DNA from: Duganella sp. BJB480
Lineage (GTDB): Bacteria > Pseudomonadota > Gammaproteobacteria > Burkholderiales > Burkholderiaceae_D
Length of the DNA stretch: 64,000 nucleotides
Direction: 5' to 3'
Assembly (NCBI GenBank): GCA_003416985.1
Contig: QVIN01000003.1
Span: 620,001 to 684,000, forward strand
Position numbers and translations under genes: made by a program. The first letter of the stretch is position 1, and every line of letters begins with the position of its first letter. The notes under the pieces are model-generated. The model saw only the letters and a program-made list of their open reading frames with translations. It was not told the DNA's origin and did no database searches. Of the stretch, positions 16,777-26,565 are shown one piece after another.

Positions 16777-18062
16777 AGCCTGAGCAGCGGCGGCAGCAAG
16801 GCCAGCGTGCGGCGCGTGGCGCCGCGATGCTGGTTGGCGAAGGCCAGCGCGTTGCGGCCCATCGCCGCGCGCGCAGCCTCGTCGTTCAGCAGGCGCCCTG
16901 CGGCGGACATCAGTTCCGCCGCGTCGGCGACGCGTTGCGCGCCGCCAGCGGCCAGCGCGTCTTCCGTCACCAGCGCGAAGTTGAAGGTGTGTGGACCGAT
17001 CAGCACCGGCTTGCCCAGCGCCGCCGGCTCGATCAGATTCTGGCCACCCAAGGGCAGCAGGCTGCCGCCGACGAAGGCCACATCGCAGGCCGCGTAATAG
17101 GCGAACATCTCGCCCATCGAATCGCCCAGCAGCACGTCGACAAAGCCCGGCAGCGCGGCGTCGCCGCCATCCAGCGCCAGCTTGCCGCGGCGTTGCACGT
17201 TCAGGCCGTGCGCGCCGACCATCTTCTCCACTTCATCGAAACGCTGTGGATGGCGCGGCACGATCAGCAGCAGCACATTGGCCGGCAGCGCGGCGCGCTC
17301 GCGGCGGAACGCGTCGAGTATCAGCTCCTCCTCGCCCTCGCGCGTGCTGGCGCACAGCAGCACCGGACGGCCGCCGGCCACGCCGCGCAGCGCCGCGCCG
17401 ATGGCCAGCGCCGCATCCGGCACCACCACGTCGAACTTGATGCTGCCGGTGATCTCCACGCGCCGCACGCCCAGCGAGCGCACGCGCTCCGCGTCAGCCG
17501 CCGTCTGCGCGGCCACCAGCGAGATGCCGCGCGCCGCGTCCACCAGCAGGGAGCCGAAGCGGCGCGACCTGCGCAGCGAGCGTTCCGACAGGCGGGCATT
17601 GGCCAGCACCACCGGCACGCCGCGCTTGCCGCACACCGCGATCAGGTTCGGCCACACCTCGGTCTCCATCAGGATGCAGACCGCAGGCTTGAAATGTTTG
17701 ATGAAGCTGCCCACCATCGTCGCCGTGTCATACGGCAGGTAGGACTGCACCAGCCGCGCGCCATGTTTGGCGAACAGCGTCTTGCCGGTGGCGCGGCCGG
17801 TCGGCGTCATGTGGGTGAGGACGATGCGGCTGTGCGGGTACTCCGCCAGCAGGGCGTCGATCAACGGCTCGGCGGCGCGCGTCTCGCCGACGGAGACGGC
17901 GTGCACCCACAGCGTCGGCGTGGACGAAGCGGCGCCGCTGTAGAAGCCCAGCCGCTCGCCCCAGTGCTGGCGGTAGCCCGGCTCCTTGCGGCCGCGCAGC
18001 CACAGGCGGGTCAGCACCAGCGGCAAGGCCAGGCACCACATCACGGAATAAAAAATACGCAT
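16773..18062 (-). CDS. waaA: 3-deoxy-D-manno-octulosonic acid transferase
   Basis: 429 residues from the ATG at 18062. WaaA (KdtA) adds Kdo from CMP-Kdo to lipid IVA on the cytoplasmic face of the inner membrane. It begins with a short N-terminal membrane anchor (MRIFYSVMWCLALPLVL), followed by LWVHAVSVGETRAAEPLI with the conserved Glu of the family, and C-terminal GGSLLPLGGQNLIEPAALGKPVLIGP, the nucleotide-sugar binding signature. The upstream gene waaC ends 2 nt before the start, so they form one operon. The open frame extends further upstream, but the family N-terminus fixes the start. Confidence 0.95.
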   Translation of the reverse strand: MRIFYSVMWCLALPLVLTRLWLRGRKEPGYRQHWGERLGFYSGAASSTPTLWVHAVSVGETRAAEPLIDALLAEYPHSRIVLTHMTPTGRATGKTLFAKHGARLVQSYLPYDTATMVGSFIKHFKPAVCILMETEVWPNLIAVCGKRGVPVVLANARLSERSLRRSRRFGSLLVDAARGISLVAAQTAADAERVRSLGVRRVEITGSIKFDVVVPDAALAIGAALRGVAGGRPVLLCASTREGEEELILDAFRRERAALPANVLLLIVPRHPQRFDEVEKMVGAHGLNVQRRGKLALDGGDAALPGFVDVLLGDSMGEMFAYYAACDVAFVGGSLLPLGGQNLIEPAALGKPVLIGPHTFNFALVTEDALAAGGAQRVADAAELMSAAGRLLNDEAARAAMGRNALAFANQHRGATRRTLALLPPLLRL

Positions 18063-18064
18063 AA

Positions 18065-19072
18065 TTACGCCAGCAGGCTGCGGGCTGCGGACAGCACTTC
18101 GGCCACCGACGGCGGTGTGCCTCGGTCGCCCAGGTTGATGATGCGCGGCGACCAGTTGCCCTCGGTCTTCCAGCGCGGCGAGTCGGCGTAGATTTCCACC
18201 GTCGGCCGCACGAAGGCAGCGGCGATATGGGTCAATCCCGTATCGACGCCGATCACCAGGCCGGCGTGGCGTGCCAGCAGCATGGCGTCGGCCATCGGCA
18301 ATTTCGGCAGCACGCGCGCGTTCGGCAGGCCGGCTGCCAGCACTTCGGCTTCGGCCTTCTCCTTCGGCGAGCCCCAGGGCAGCAGGATGGGCATGGGCGC
18401 CAGTTCGCGGCCCAGGGCGATCCAGTTCTCCGGCGCCCATTTCTTCGGATCGCGCGCGGTGCCGTGGAAGTAGACGGCGTAAGGCTCGGCCGGCATCCAC
18501 TCGGGACGCGGCTCGCTGGCCGAGACTTCCGGCAGGCCGAAATCGGCCGGCGTGTCGACCTCGTAGCCCAGCGCCGCGCCGGCCACCAGGCGGCCGCGCG
18601 CCACCGCGTGCGTGCGCGGGTCGGTCGGGATGCTCAGGTTGTGGAAGATGCGCGAGATGCCCTCGTAGCCGGAGCCTTCGCTGCCGTTGGCCAGGCCGAC
18701 CTTGCGGCCGCCCTTCACCACGCGGGCCGCGCCCATGATGATGCCGGTCTTGAGCAATCCCTGCGTGTCGAACACGTAGTCGTAGCGCTGCTCGCGCAGC
18801 GTGCGGAAGAAGTGCTTGATCTCGGCGCGCGTCTCGGGCTTGCCGAGGCTCTTGCGCCAGCGCCGCAGCGCAAACGGAATGATGGTGCGAACGCGCGCGT
18901 TGAGCCGCACCAGGCTGACATAGCCCTCCTCCACCACCCAGTCGATGTTCGCGTCCGGGAAATGGCGGGCGATGTCGGCCACCATCGGCAGGTTGTGCAG
19001 CACGTCGCCCAGCGAGGAGACGCGCACCAGCAGAATGTTCAGCGGCTTACGGCCGCCCGTTTGCGCCGTCAT
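18065..19072 (-). CDS. waaC: lipopolysaccharide heptosyltransferase I
   Basis: 335 residues. WaaC transfers the first L-glycero-D-manno-heptose to Kdo2-lipid A (GT9 family). The N-terminal ILLVRVSSLGDVLHNLPMVADI is the hallmark of heptosyltransferases, and GVDTGLTHIAAAF in the C-terminal half is the ADP-heptose binding block. It lies between the phosphomannomutase gene (4-nt gap) and waaA (2-nt gap) in one operon. Confidence 0.95.
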   Translation of the reverse strand: MTAQTGGRKPLNILLVRVSSLGDVLHNLPMVADIARHFPDANIDWVVEEGYVSLVRLNARVRTIIPFALRRWRKSLGKPETRAEIKHFFRTLREQRYDYVFDTQGLLKTGIIMGAARVVKGGRKVGLANGSEGSGYEGISRIFHNLSIPTDPRTHAVARGRLVAGAALGYEVDTPADFGLPEVSASEPRPEWMPAEPYAVYFHGTARDPKKWAPENWIALGRELAPMPILLPWGSPKEKAEAEVLAAGLPNARVLPKLPMADAMLLARHAGLVIGVDTGLTHIAAAFVRPTVEIYADSPRWKTEGNWSPRIINLGDRGTPPSVAEVLSAARSLLA

Positions 19073-19076
19073 GCGC

Positions 19077-20459
19077 TTAGAACGGCAGTTCCGCGTCCGG
19101 CTTGGCGGCCAGGATCACGCTCTTGAACTGGCCCTGGATGCGCGCCAGCGCGGCCGGCGTTTCAGCCTCGAAGCGCATCACGATCACCGGCGTGGTGTTG
19201 GACGAACGCGCCAGGCCGAAGCCGTCCTCGTATTCCACACGCAGGCCGTCGATGGTGATGATCTGCACGTTGCCTGGGAACTTGGCGTCGCTGCGCAGCT
19301 TGTCCATGACGACGACGTTCTCGCCTTCGCTCAGGTGCAGATGCAGCTCGGGCGTGCTGTCCGACTGCGGCAGCGAGTTCAAGAGCTTGGACGGATCGGC
19401 TTCGCGGGTCAGGATCTCCAGCAGGCGGGCGCCGGAATACAGGCCGTCGTCGAAACCGTACCAGCGGTCCTTGAAGAAGATATGGCCGCTCATCTCGCCG
19501 CCCAGCGGAGCGCCGGTCTCGCGCAGCTTGGCCTTGACCAGCGAGTGGCCGGTCTTGTACATCAGCGGCACGCCGCCGTGCTTGCTGATCCACGGCGCCA
19601 GGTGGCGGGTGCACTTGACGTCGTACAGGATCTGTTCGCCCGGATGGCGGCTCAGCACGTCCGCCGCGAACAGCATCATCTGGCGGTCCGGATAAATGAT
19701 CTGGCCATCCTTGGTGACCACGCCCAGGCGGTCGCCGTCGCCGTCGAAGGCGATGCCCAGCTCGGCGTCGGTCTCTTGCAGGCAGCGGATCAGGTCCTGC
19801 AGGTTTTCCGGATGGGCCGGGTCGGGATGGTGGTTGGGGAAGTTGCCGTCCACTTCGCAGAACAGCTCGATCACCTCGCAGCCCATGCCACGGAACAGGT
19901 CGCCCGCGAACGCGCCGGCCACGCCGTTGCCGCAGTCCACCGCGATCTTGATCGGACGCGCCAGCTTGACGTCGCCGATGATGCGCTCCAGGTACTGGGC
20001 GCGGATGTCGTGGGTGCTGTAGGCGCCCTTGTTGGCGGCCGACGAGCCGTCGTGGTCGACGATGCGCTGGTACAGCGCGGTGATCGCCTCGCCGTGGATG
20101 GCCTCGCCGGCCAGCACCATCTTGAAGCCGTTGTAGTCCGGCGGATTGTGGCTGCCGGTGACCATGATGCCGGACGCCGCGCCCAGCACGTTGGTGCCGA
20201 AGTAGACCATCGGCGTGGCCACCACGCCCAGGTCGATCACATCCACACCGGCCGCCTGCAGGCCTTCGGCCAGCGCCGCCGCCAGCACCGGGCCGGACAG
20301 GCGGCCGTCACGGCCGATCACGACCTTCTTTTCGCCCTTGGCCAGCGCGGCCTGGCCGAAGGCCTGGCCGATCTGGCGGGCGACACCCGCATCCAGGGTT
20401 TTATCGATGATGCCGCGGATGTCGTAGGCCTTGAAGATCGTTTTAGATAAAGAAACCAT
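19077..20459 (-). CDS. algC: phosphomannomutase/phosphoglucomutase
   Basis: 460 residues, four-domain alpha-D-phosphohexomutase. The enzyme interconverts the 6- and 1-phosphates of mannose and glucose, supplying GDP-mannose and the glucose-1-phosphate used by RfbA. Key sites: IFKAYDIRG near the N-terminus, the phosphoserine loop TGSHNPPDYNGFK, the metal-binding DGDGDRLG loop, and the sugar-binding GGEMSGH motif. It is the first gene of the operon with waaC and waaA. The name algC is by family resemblance; manB would be equally defensible. Confidence 0.92.
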   Translation of the reverse strand: MVSLSKTIFKAYDIRGIIDKTLDAGVARQIGQAFGQAALAKGEKKVVIGRDGRLSGPVLAAALAEGLQAAGVDVIDLGVVATPMVYFGTNVLGAASGIMVTGSHNPPDYNGFKMVLAGEAIHGEAITALYQRIVDHDGSSAANKGAYSTHDIRAQYLERIIGDVKLARPIKIAVDCGNGVAGAFAGDLFRGMGCEVIELFCEVDGNFPNHHPDPAHPENLQDLIRCLQETDAELGIAFDGDGDRLGVVTKDGQIIYPDRQMMLFAADVLSRHPGEQILYDVKCTRHLAPWISKHGGVPLMYKTGHSLVKAKLRETGAPLGGEMSGHIFFKDRWYGFDDGLYSGARLLEILTREADPSKLLNSLPQSDSTPELHLHLSEGENVVVMDKLRSDAKFPGNVQIITIDGLRVEYEDGFGLARSSNTTPVIVMRFEAETPAALARIQGQFKSVILAAKPDAELPF

Positions 20460-20493
20460 AGTGTGGAAATGTAGTAGCGAGGAGGGTTGAAGC

Positions 20494-20518
20494 CGGCGGC
20501 CGGCCTATCCGGCCGCCG
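20494..20518. terminator. GC-rich hairpin after the H-NS-like gene
   Basis: CGGCGGCCGG (20494-20503) and CCGGCCGCCG (20509-20518) form a perfect 10-bp stem with a 5-nt loop, 22 nt after the stop of the - strand H-NS family gene. No U-run follows, so it is either a hairpin that blocks exonucleases or a weak terminator separating this gene from the algC operon. Confidence 0.5.
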
Positions 20519-20539
20519 AGTGATCGAAGTGCGAGCAGT

Positions 20540-20854
20540 TTAAACCTTTAAGCCGGCGATGTCTTTACCGGCGTCGACCCACTCCTTGACCCATTTGGGC
20601 TGGCGGCCGCGGCCGGTCCACAATTGGGTGGGATCGGCCGGGTTGCGGTAGCGCGGCGCCACGCTGCCGGTCTTGGCGCGGCCGCCGCCGGCGCCGCCCA
20701 CCAGGTCTTTCAGAGGCACGCCCACGCTTTGGGCGATGGCCAGTATCTGTTCGCGCGCCTTGGCCAGGTCCTGGCTTTCGCGCTGTTTTAATTCGCGTTT
20801 AACTTGTTCCTGCAGATTGCGTAAATCCGCGGACGACATATTCGACAGATCCAT
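20540..20854 (-). CDS. H-NS family nucleoid-associated protein
   Basis: 104 residues, typical of the short betaproteobacterial H-NS/BpH3-like proteins. The N-terminal coiled-coil dimerisation region (LRNLQEQVKRELKQRESQDL) is followed by a Gly-rich linker and the C-terminal DNA-binding domain with YRNPADPTQLWTGRGRQPKW. The central GRGRQP-type loop binds the AT-rich minor groove. Its position between the polysaccharide transferase and the LPS operon, near AT-rich upstream regions, suggests but does not prove local control of surface genes. Confidence 0.92.
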   Translation of the reverse strand: MDLSNMSSADLRNLQEQVKRELKQRESQDLAKAREQILAIAQSVGVPLKDLVGGAGGGRAKTGSVAPRYRNPADPTQLWTGRGRQPKWVKEWVDAGKDIAGLKV

Positions 20855-20920
20855 TGGAGATTCCTTTTAAGTGAGGTGATATAAAGCCCGGCGGGAATAT
20901 ATTACATCAACATAAAAATA

Positions 20921-22015
20921 TCAGGTTTTCTTATGGCGTATCATCCAGCGCGGGGCTTTAAATCGGACAATCCGCACATAAATCCAGATGTAACTGCCGA
21001 TAAACAAAATACAGCACACCATTAATGCCCAGGTATAGCGCCAGAATACCGTGGCCGGTATCACCGCCATCAATGAAAACAGCCATAAATAAGGCGAAGT
21101 CATCGAATTGCGGCGTATCAGCGCGCGCGCCTCTTTGCGGCCGACCGCCCATTGCACGATGCGGCGGAAGATTAAACTATGCAAATGGATGCCGTCCGGC
21201 ATGGCCGGAGATTTTCCACGGACAAACATGCGGCGATAAACAGAAAACAAAGTTTCAAAGGTCGGGTAGATTAACAGCAACGCCGCGTACCACGTAGAAA
21301 CTTGCGGATTGCGCATCACCAGCAGCAGGGTCAGCTCGCCCAACATGAAGCCGATAAAATACGCGCCGCCGTCGCCCAGGAAAATCATGCCGACAGGATA
21401 ATTCCAGATCAGGAAGCCGGCGGTGGCGCCCGCCACCATCAGGGCCGCGATCAGCACGAACATGTCGTTGACCTGCAGCGCCACGTAGCCCAGCGACAGC
21501 AGCATGCAGATGCACACCACGCTGGCCAGGCCGTTGAAGCCGTCGATGATGTTGACCGCGTTGGCGATGCCGGCCACGGCCAGCACCGTCAGCGGCAGGG
21601 TCAGCCACATGTATTGCAGCGGCCAGGCGCTAAACATCCAGTCGATGCGGTCGACGCGGGCGTCGAGCAGGAAATAGCCCAGCGCGGCGGCGGCCATGGT
21701 CAGCAGCAGGCGGCGGCCGGCGCTGACGCGGCCGGTGTAGTCCTCGACGATGCCGCCGACAAAGGCCACGGCCGCGCAGGCCAATAGCGACATCAGCAAT
21801 TGCGTCATGGCGGGCACCCGCCAAATGGAAATGAAAGAACTCAGCGCCACCGACAGGAATATCGATAAGCCGCCGATCCGGGCGACGTGGTGGGCGTGTA
21901 CTTTTTGCACCCCCATGAAATCGGAATCGAGCGCAGGACCGTGCAATCTCGCTTCTTTAATCACCAGCAGGGTTAGCAGCGCGGAAGCGACAAAGCTCAG
22001 TAAAAAGGAAAACAT
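20921..22015 (-). CDS. WecA/MraY-family undecaprenyl-phosphate sugar-1-phosphate transferase
   Basis: 364 residues, strongly hydrophobic with roughly ten membrane spans. It starts O-antigen or exopolysaccharide repeat-unit synthesis by moving a HexNAc-1-phosphate from a UDP-sugar to undecaprenyl phosphate. Family motifs: KVHAHHVARIGG near the N-terminus, NIIDGFNGLA, FLGDGGAYFIGF with catalytic aspartates, and the HIHLHSLIFRR-type loop (here DGIHLHSLIFRR). It lies downstream of rfbBACD after a 191-nt spacer. The exact sugar (GlcNAc, FucNAc or QuiNAc) cannot be told from sequence. Confidence 0.88.
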   Translation of the reverse strand: MFSFLLSFVASALLTLLVIKEARLHGPALDSDFMGVQKVHAHHVARIGGLSIFLSVALSSFISIWRVPAMTQLLMSLLACAAVAFVGGIVEDYTGRVSAGRRLLLTMAAAALGYFLLDARVDRIDWMFSAWPLQYMWLTLPLTVLAVAGIANAVNIIDGFNGLASVVCICMLLSLGYVALQVNDMFVLIAALMVAGATAGFLIWNYPVGMIFLGDGGAYFIGFMLGELTLLLVMRNPQVSTWYAALLLIYPTFETLFSVYRRMFVRGKSPAMPDGIHLHSLIFRRIVQWAVGRKEARALIRRNSMTSPYLWLFSLMAVIPATVFWRYTWALMVCCILFIGSYIWIYVRIVRFKAPRWMIRHKKT

Positions 22016-22206
22016 ATTTTTCTATACAAAATTACCGGGGCGCTAACCGATAAGGATGGATTGCACGCTAACTGGGGATTGTACCGGATTAAGCCGGCCC
22101 GGCCGGAATTGATGGCTTGCCATCCTGCCGGCGCGCGGTATTGGCGCGTCGGCATGATAGCAGCAGCGTGGGGGTGGGAGGAAACGGGCTTACCAACCGA
22201 TACAAC

Positions 22207-23064
22207 TCAGCCCATGCACAGGCGCAGGGCCTCTTTCCATTCCGGCAAGTGACAGAAGCGCGCCGTCAGCCGCTCGGACGACATCACCGAGTACTGCGGC
22301 CGTCTGGCCGGCACCGGATACTCAGCGCTGGTGATCGGCAGCACGCGACAGTCCAGCCCGGCCGCCTCGACGATGGCCCGGGTGAAGTCGAACCAGGTGG
22401 TCTGGCCCTGCGCGCTCAGGTGATAGACGCCGCTGTTCTGCACCCACCACTCGCGTCCGCCCGCGTGGGCTTGCGACAGCACCAGCGCGGTGGTGTCGGC
22501 GATGGTGCGGCTCCAGGTCGGCGCGCCGTGCTGGTCGGCCACCACGCGCAGCTCGTCGCGCTCCCTGGCCAGGCGCAGCATGGTCAGCAGGAAGTTCTTG
22601 CCGCGCATGCCGTACACCCAGCTGGTGCGGAAGATCAGGTGCGGAATGCCGGCCGCCGCGATGGCCTGCTCGCCGGCCAGCTTGCTGGCGCCGTAGACGT
22701 TGAGCGGGCCGGTCGGGTCGTCCTCCACCCGCGCCGACGGCTGGCTGCCGTCGAACACGTAGTCGGTCGAGTAGTGGACCATGGCCGCGCCCAGCAGCTT
22801 GGCCTCCTGCGCCATCAGACCCGGCGCCTCGGCGTTGATGCGGTGCGCCAGCCCGGGCTCGCTCTCGGCCTTGTCGACCGCCGTGTAGGCGGCCGGGTTG
22901 ACGATCAGGCCCGGCTTTTCGCGGCGGATGACGTCGCGCACCTGGTCCAGGTCGGACAGGTCCATCACGTTGCGGTCCACCGCCACCACTTCGCCGATGC
23001 CCTGCAGGCTGCGCGCCAGTTCGTATCCCACCTGGCCGGTGCTGCCGGTCAGCAGGACTTTCAT
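22207..23064 (-). CDS. rfbD: dTDP-4-dehydrorhamnose reductase
   Basis: 285 residues from the ATG at 23064. It catalyses the last step of dTDP-L-rhamnose synthesis, an NADPH-dependent reduction. It is an SDR fold: nucleotide-binding LLTGSTGQVGYEL at the N-terminus, NPAAYTAVDKAE, YSTDYVFDG, and catalytic YGASK (Tyr and Lys). The start overlaps the rfbC stop in an ATGA, so translation is coupled. It is the last gene of the rfbBACD operon. Confidence 0.95.
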   Translation of the reverse strand: MKVLLTGSTGQVGYELARSLQGIGEVVAVDRNVMDLSDLDQVRDVIRREKPGLIVNPAAYTAVDKAESEPGLAHRINAEAPGLMAQEAKLLGAAMVHYSTDYVFDGSQPSARVEDDPTGPLNVYGASKLAGEQAIAAAGIPHLIFRTSWVYGMRGKNFLLTMLRLARERDELRVVADQHGAPTWSRTIADTTALVLSQAHAGGREWWVQNSGVYHLSAQGQTTWFDFTRAIVEAAGLDCRVLPITSAEYPVPARRPQYSVMSSERLTARFCHLPEWKEALRLCMG

Positions 23065-23609
23065 GCGAACACCTCGGCGTCGGCCAGCAGCACGGCGGCC
23101 TGGTCCTTGGCGGACAGCAGCGGCGCCGCGTCCAGCGCCGGCCACTGGATGCCGATGGCCGGGTCGTTCCACCGCACCGAGCGCTCGTGCTCGGGCGCCC
23201 AGTAGTCGGTGGTCTTGTAGAGGAATTCGGCGGCGTCGCTGGTGACCACGAAGCCGTGCGCGAAGCCGGGCGGTATCCACATCTGCCTCTTGTTCTCGGC
23301 CGACAGTTCGATGCCGTACCACTGGCCGAAGGTCGGCGAGCTCTTGCGCAGATCCACTGCGACGTCGAACACGCTGCCGGCGGTGGCGCGCACCAGCTTG
23401 CCCTGCGCCTGCTGGATCTGGTAGTGCAGGCCGCGCAGCACGCCCTTGGCCGAGCGCGAGTGGTTGTCCTGCACGAAGGGCAGGGTCACGCCGGTCAGCT
23501 CGGCGAAGCGGCGGGCGTTGAAGCTCTCGTAGAAAAAGCCGCGGTCGTCGCCGAACACGCGCGGCTCCAGCACCAGCAAGCCCTCCAGCGGTGTAGCGAT
23601 CACATTCAT
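23061..23609 (-). CDS. rfbC: dTDP-4-dehydrorhamnose 3,5-epimerase
   Basis: 182 residues from the ATG at 23609. It epimerises C3 and C5 of dTDP-4-keto-6-deoxyglucose. The cupin fold motifs are clear: [29 protein letters not shown] with the catalytic His, and PPGFAHGF. The length is the family norm. The start overlaps the rfbA stop and its own stop overlaps the rfbD start, both as ATGA. Confidence 0.96.
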   Translation of the reverse strand: MNVIATPLEGLLVLEPRVFGDDRGFFYESFNARRFAELTGVTLPFVQDNHSRSAKGVLRGLHYQIQQAQGKLVRATAGSVFDVAVDLRKSSPTFGQWYGIELSAENKRQMWIPPGFAHGFVVTSDAAEFLYKTTDYWAPEHERSVRWNDPAIGIQWPALDAAPLLSAKDQAAVLLADAEVFA

Positions 23610-24502
23610 CGTGGGACAACCTTGTCTTCGAGGATCTGCAGCAGGTACTGGCCGTAGTTGTTCTTCTTCAGCGGCTCGGCCAGCTTGCGCAGCTGGGCGG
23701 CGTCGATATAGCCCTTGCGGTAGGCGATCTCTTCCGGGCAAGCCACTTTCAGGCCCTGGCGTTTTTCAATGGTGGCGATGAACTGCGAGGCGTCCAGCAG
23801 CGACTCGTGGGTGCCGGTGTCGAGCCAGGCCATGCCACGCCCCATCACTTCGACGTTGAGCTGCTGCTTCTCCAGGTAGACGCGGTTGACGTCGGTGATC
23901 TCCAGCTCGCCGCGCGCGGACGGCTTGATGCTGGCCGCGATGTCGCACACCTGGTTGTCGTAGAAGTACAGGCCGGTGACGGCGTAGTTCGATTTCGGCT
24001 GGGCCGGCTTTTCCTCGATCGACACGGCGGTGCGGTTGGCGTCGAACTCGACCACGCCGTAGCGTTCCGGATCCTGCACGTGGTAGGCGAACACGGTGGC
24101 GCCGTCGGTCTGCTCGGTGGCGTGGCGCAGCAGCGCGTCGAGGTCGTTGCCGTAGTAGATGTTGTCGCCCAGGATCAGCGCGGACGGCGAGTCGCCGACG
24201 AATTCCTTGCCGATGATGAAGGCCTGCGCCAGCCCGTCCGGCGACGGCTGCACCGCGTAGCTGATCTTCAGGCCCCACTGGCTGCCGTCGCCCAGCAGGT
24301 CCTGGAAGCGCGGCGTGTCCTGCGGCGTCGAGATCAGCAGGATCTCGGTCATGCCGGCCAACATCAGCACCGTCAGCGGATGGTAGATCATCGGCTTGTC
24401 GTAGATCGGCAGCAGTTGCTTGGAGACGCTCATCGTCACCGGGTACAGACGGGTGCCGGAGCCGCCGGCCAGGATAATGCCTTTGCGGTTAGGGATGCTC
24501 AT
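23606..24502 (-). CDS. rfbA: glucose-1-phosphate thymidylyltransferase
   Basis: 298 residues. It couples dTTP and glucose-1-phosphate to dTDP-glucose, the entry step of the rhamnose pathway and usually feedback-inhibited by dTDP-rhamnose. The nucleotidyltransferase motif [11 protein letters not shown] is at the N-terminus, with [10 protein letters not shown] (metal Asp) and [20 protein letters not shown]. It overlaps both neighbours by ATGA junctions. The substrate can come from the phosphohexomutase at 19077-20459. Confidence 0.96.
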   Translation of the reverse strand: MSIPNRKGIILAGGSGTRLYPVTMSVSKQLLPIYDKPMIYHPLTVLMLAGMTEILLISTPQDTPRFQDLLGDGSQWGLKISYAVQPSPDGLAQAFIIGKEFVGDSPSALILGDNIYYGNDLDALLRHATEQTDGATVFAYHVQDPERYGVVEFDANRTAVSIEEKPAQPKSNYAVTGLYFYDNQVCDIAASIKPSARGELEITDVNRVYLEKQQLNVEVMGRGMAWLDTGTHESLLDASQFIATIEKRQGLKVACPEEIAYRKGYIDAAQLRKLAEPLKKNNYGQYLLQILEDKVVPR

Positions 24503-25572
24503 TGCTGGCCTTCGCGATTAAAGTAATTGGTTTCCACCCACTTGGCGTAGCTGCCCGACTGCACGTCGGCCACCCAGGCCTGGTTGTCCAGGTACCACTG
24601 CACGGTCTTGGCGATGCCGGTCTGGAAGGTCTCGGCCGGTTTCCAGCCCAGTTCGCGCTCGAGCTTGCGGGCGTCGATGGCGTAGCGGCGGTCGTGGCCG
24701 GGACGGTCCTTGACGTAGGTGATCTGCGCGCGGTAGCTGGCGCCGTCCGCCTTCGGTTTCAATTTGTCCAGCATGTCGCACAGCGTGTGCACCACGTCCA
24801 GGTTGGCCATCTCGTTCCAGCCGCCGACGTTGTAGGTCTCGCCCAGGCGGCCGGCCTCCAGCACGCGGCGGATCGCGGCGCAGTGGTCGCTGACGTACAG
24901 CCAGTCGCGCACCTGCTGGCCGTCGCCGTAGATCGGCAGCGGCTTGCCGGCCTGCGCGTTGGCGATGATCAGCGGGATCAGTTTTTCCGGGAAGTGATAC
25001 GGGCCGTAGTTGTTGGAGCAGTTGGTGGTCAGCACCGGCAGGCCGTAGGTGTGGTGGTAGGAACGCACCAGATGATCGGACGCGGCCTTCGACGCCGAGT
25101 ACGGGCTGTTCGGCGCGAACGCGGTGGTCTCGCTGAACGGCGCGTCGTCCGGGCCCAGCGTGCCGTAGACCTCGTCGGTGGACACGTGCAGGAAGCGGAA
25201 GGCGGCCTTCTCGTCCTCCGGCAGCGCCGACCAGTAGGCGCGCGCCGCTTCGAGCAGGCTGAAGGTGCCGTTGATGTTGGTGTTGATGAACTCGCCCGGC
25301 CCGAGGATGGAGCGGTCCACATGGCTCTCGGCGGCGAAGTGCACCACCGCGCGCGGCTTGTGCTGCTGGAACAGCGCCAGCACCTGGGCCTGGTCGCAGA
25401 TGTCGCCGCGCACGAAGATGTGGCGCGCGTCCTGCTTCAGCGACGCCAGGTTGTTCAGATTGCCTGCGTAGGTCAGCTTATCGTAATTGACAACCGGCTC
25501 GTCGGACTGCGCCAGCCAGTCGAGGACAAAATTCGAGCCGATGAAACCCGCACCACCCGTCACAAAAATCAT
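24499..25572 (-). CDS. rfbB: dTDP-glucose 4,6-dehydratase
   Basis: 357 residues, first gene of the rfbBACD operon. It is an NAD-dependent SDR enzyme converting dTDP-glucose to the 4-keto-6-deoxy sugar. Motifs: [14 protein letters not shown] (NAD binding), [18 protein letters not shown] with the catalytic Thr-Asp-Glu, and [11 protein letters not shown] (Tyr/Lys). The 141-nt spacer before it is shared with the divergent apaH gene and must hold both promoters. Confidence 0.96.
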   Translation of the reverse strand: MIFVTGGAGFIGSNFVLDWLAQSDEPVVNYDKLTYAGNLNNLASLKQDARHIFVRGDICDQAQVLALFQQHKPRAVVHFAAESHVDRSILGPGEFINTNINGTFSLLEAARAYWSALPEDEKAAFRFLHVSTDEVYGTLGPDDAPFSETTAFAPNSPYSASKAASDHLVRSYHHTYGLPVLTTNCSNNYGPYHFPEKLIPLIIANAQAGKPLPIYGDGQQVRDWLYVSDHCAAIRRVLEAGRLGETYNVGGWNEMANLDVVHTLCDMLDKLKPKADGASYRAQITYVKDRPGHDRRYAIDARKLERELGWKPAETFQTGIAKTVQWYLDNQAWVADVQSGSYAKWVETNYFNREGQQ

Positions 25573-25713
25573 TTAGTATCCCGCTGCAAGAGTCAAATTA
25601 GTCGTATGCATGATTTTATGTGAAACTGCCCTGCTACCGGGCAAAAATCGACACCCCGCACTCTGATTTCAGGGTATTTCAGATTCCAAAGCAACGAACC
25701 ACAGAGCATCCAT

Positions 25714-26565
25714 ATGAAAACCTATGTAATCGGGGATTTACAGGGCTGCCACGAGCAGGCCCTGGCGATGCTGGAGCGCATCCGCGAACACGCCGGCGAG
25801 GACGAGCCCGCCATCCTGTTCGCTGGCGACCTGATCAATCGCGGCCCCGACTCGCTGGCCACGCTGCGCCACGTGCGCGCGCTGGCGATGGGCAGCGGCG
25901 GCCGCGTCGACAGCGTGCTCGGCAATCACGACCTGCACCTGCTGGCGGTGGCCTACGGCATCCGGCCCGAGCACAAGTCCGACACGCTGGCCGAGATCCT
26001 GCATGCGCCCGACCGCGACGAGCTGATCGATTGGCTGCGGCGCCGTCCGCTGGCCATCCACACCCAGGGCCACGTGCTGGTGCACGCCGGCCTGCTGCCG
26101 CAATGGACGGCGGCGCAGGCCATGGCGCTGGCCGGCGAGGTGCAGCAGATGCTGCGCGGCCCCGGCCTGGCGGAGTTCCTGGCCGAAATGTACGGCAACC
26201 TGCCCGACCAGTGGAGCGACGAGCTGCAGGGCGCGGACCGGCTGCGCTGCATCATCAACGCGATGACGCGGCTGCGCTTCTGCACCGCCGAGGGCAGGAT
26301 GGATTTCAAGATGAAGGAAAGCGGCACGGCCGAGCCGGGCTCGGGCCTGATGCCGTGGTTCGAGGTGCCGGGCCGGCGCAGCCGCAAGGAGACGGTGGTG
26401 TTCGGCCACTGGTCGGCGCTGGGGCTGCTGATGCAGCCGCATTTGATCGGCCTCGACAGCGGCTGCGTGTGGGGCGGGCAGCTGTCCGCCGTGTGCCTGG
26501 AAGACCGGGCTCTGCTGCAGGTGCAGTGTCCGGAATTCCGTCAGCCCGGCGGCAAGAAAGGCTAG
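25714..26565 (+). CDS. apaH: bis(5'-nucleosyl)-tetraphosphatase, symmetrical
   Basis: 283 residues. ApaH hydrolyses Ap4A to two ADP and can remove Np4 caps from RNA. Metallophosphoesterase motifs are in order: GDLQGCHEQ, GDLINRGPDS, and GNHDLHLL, followed by VHAGLLPQW and GHWSALG. It is divergent from rfbB, and its stop overlaps the convergent acyltransferase stop by 4 nt. Confidence 0.96.
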   Translation: MKTYVIGDLQGCHEQALAMLERIREHAGEDEPAILFAGDLINRGPDSLATLRHVRALAMGSGGRVDSVLGNHDLHLLAVAYGIRPEHKSDTLAEILHAPDRDELIDWLRRRPLAIHTQGHVLVHAGLLPQWTAAQAMALAGEVQQMLRGPGLAEFLAEMYGNLPDQWSDELQGADRLRCIINAMTRLRFCTAEGRMDFKMKESGTAEPGSGLMPWFEVPGRRSRKETVVFGHWSALGLLMQPHLIGLDSGCVWGGQLSAVCLEDRALLQVQCPEFRQPGGKKG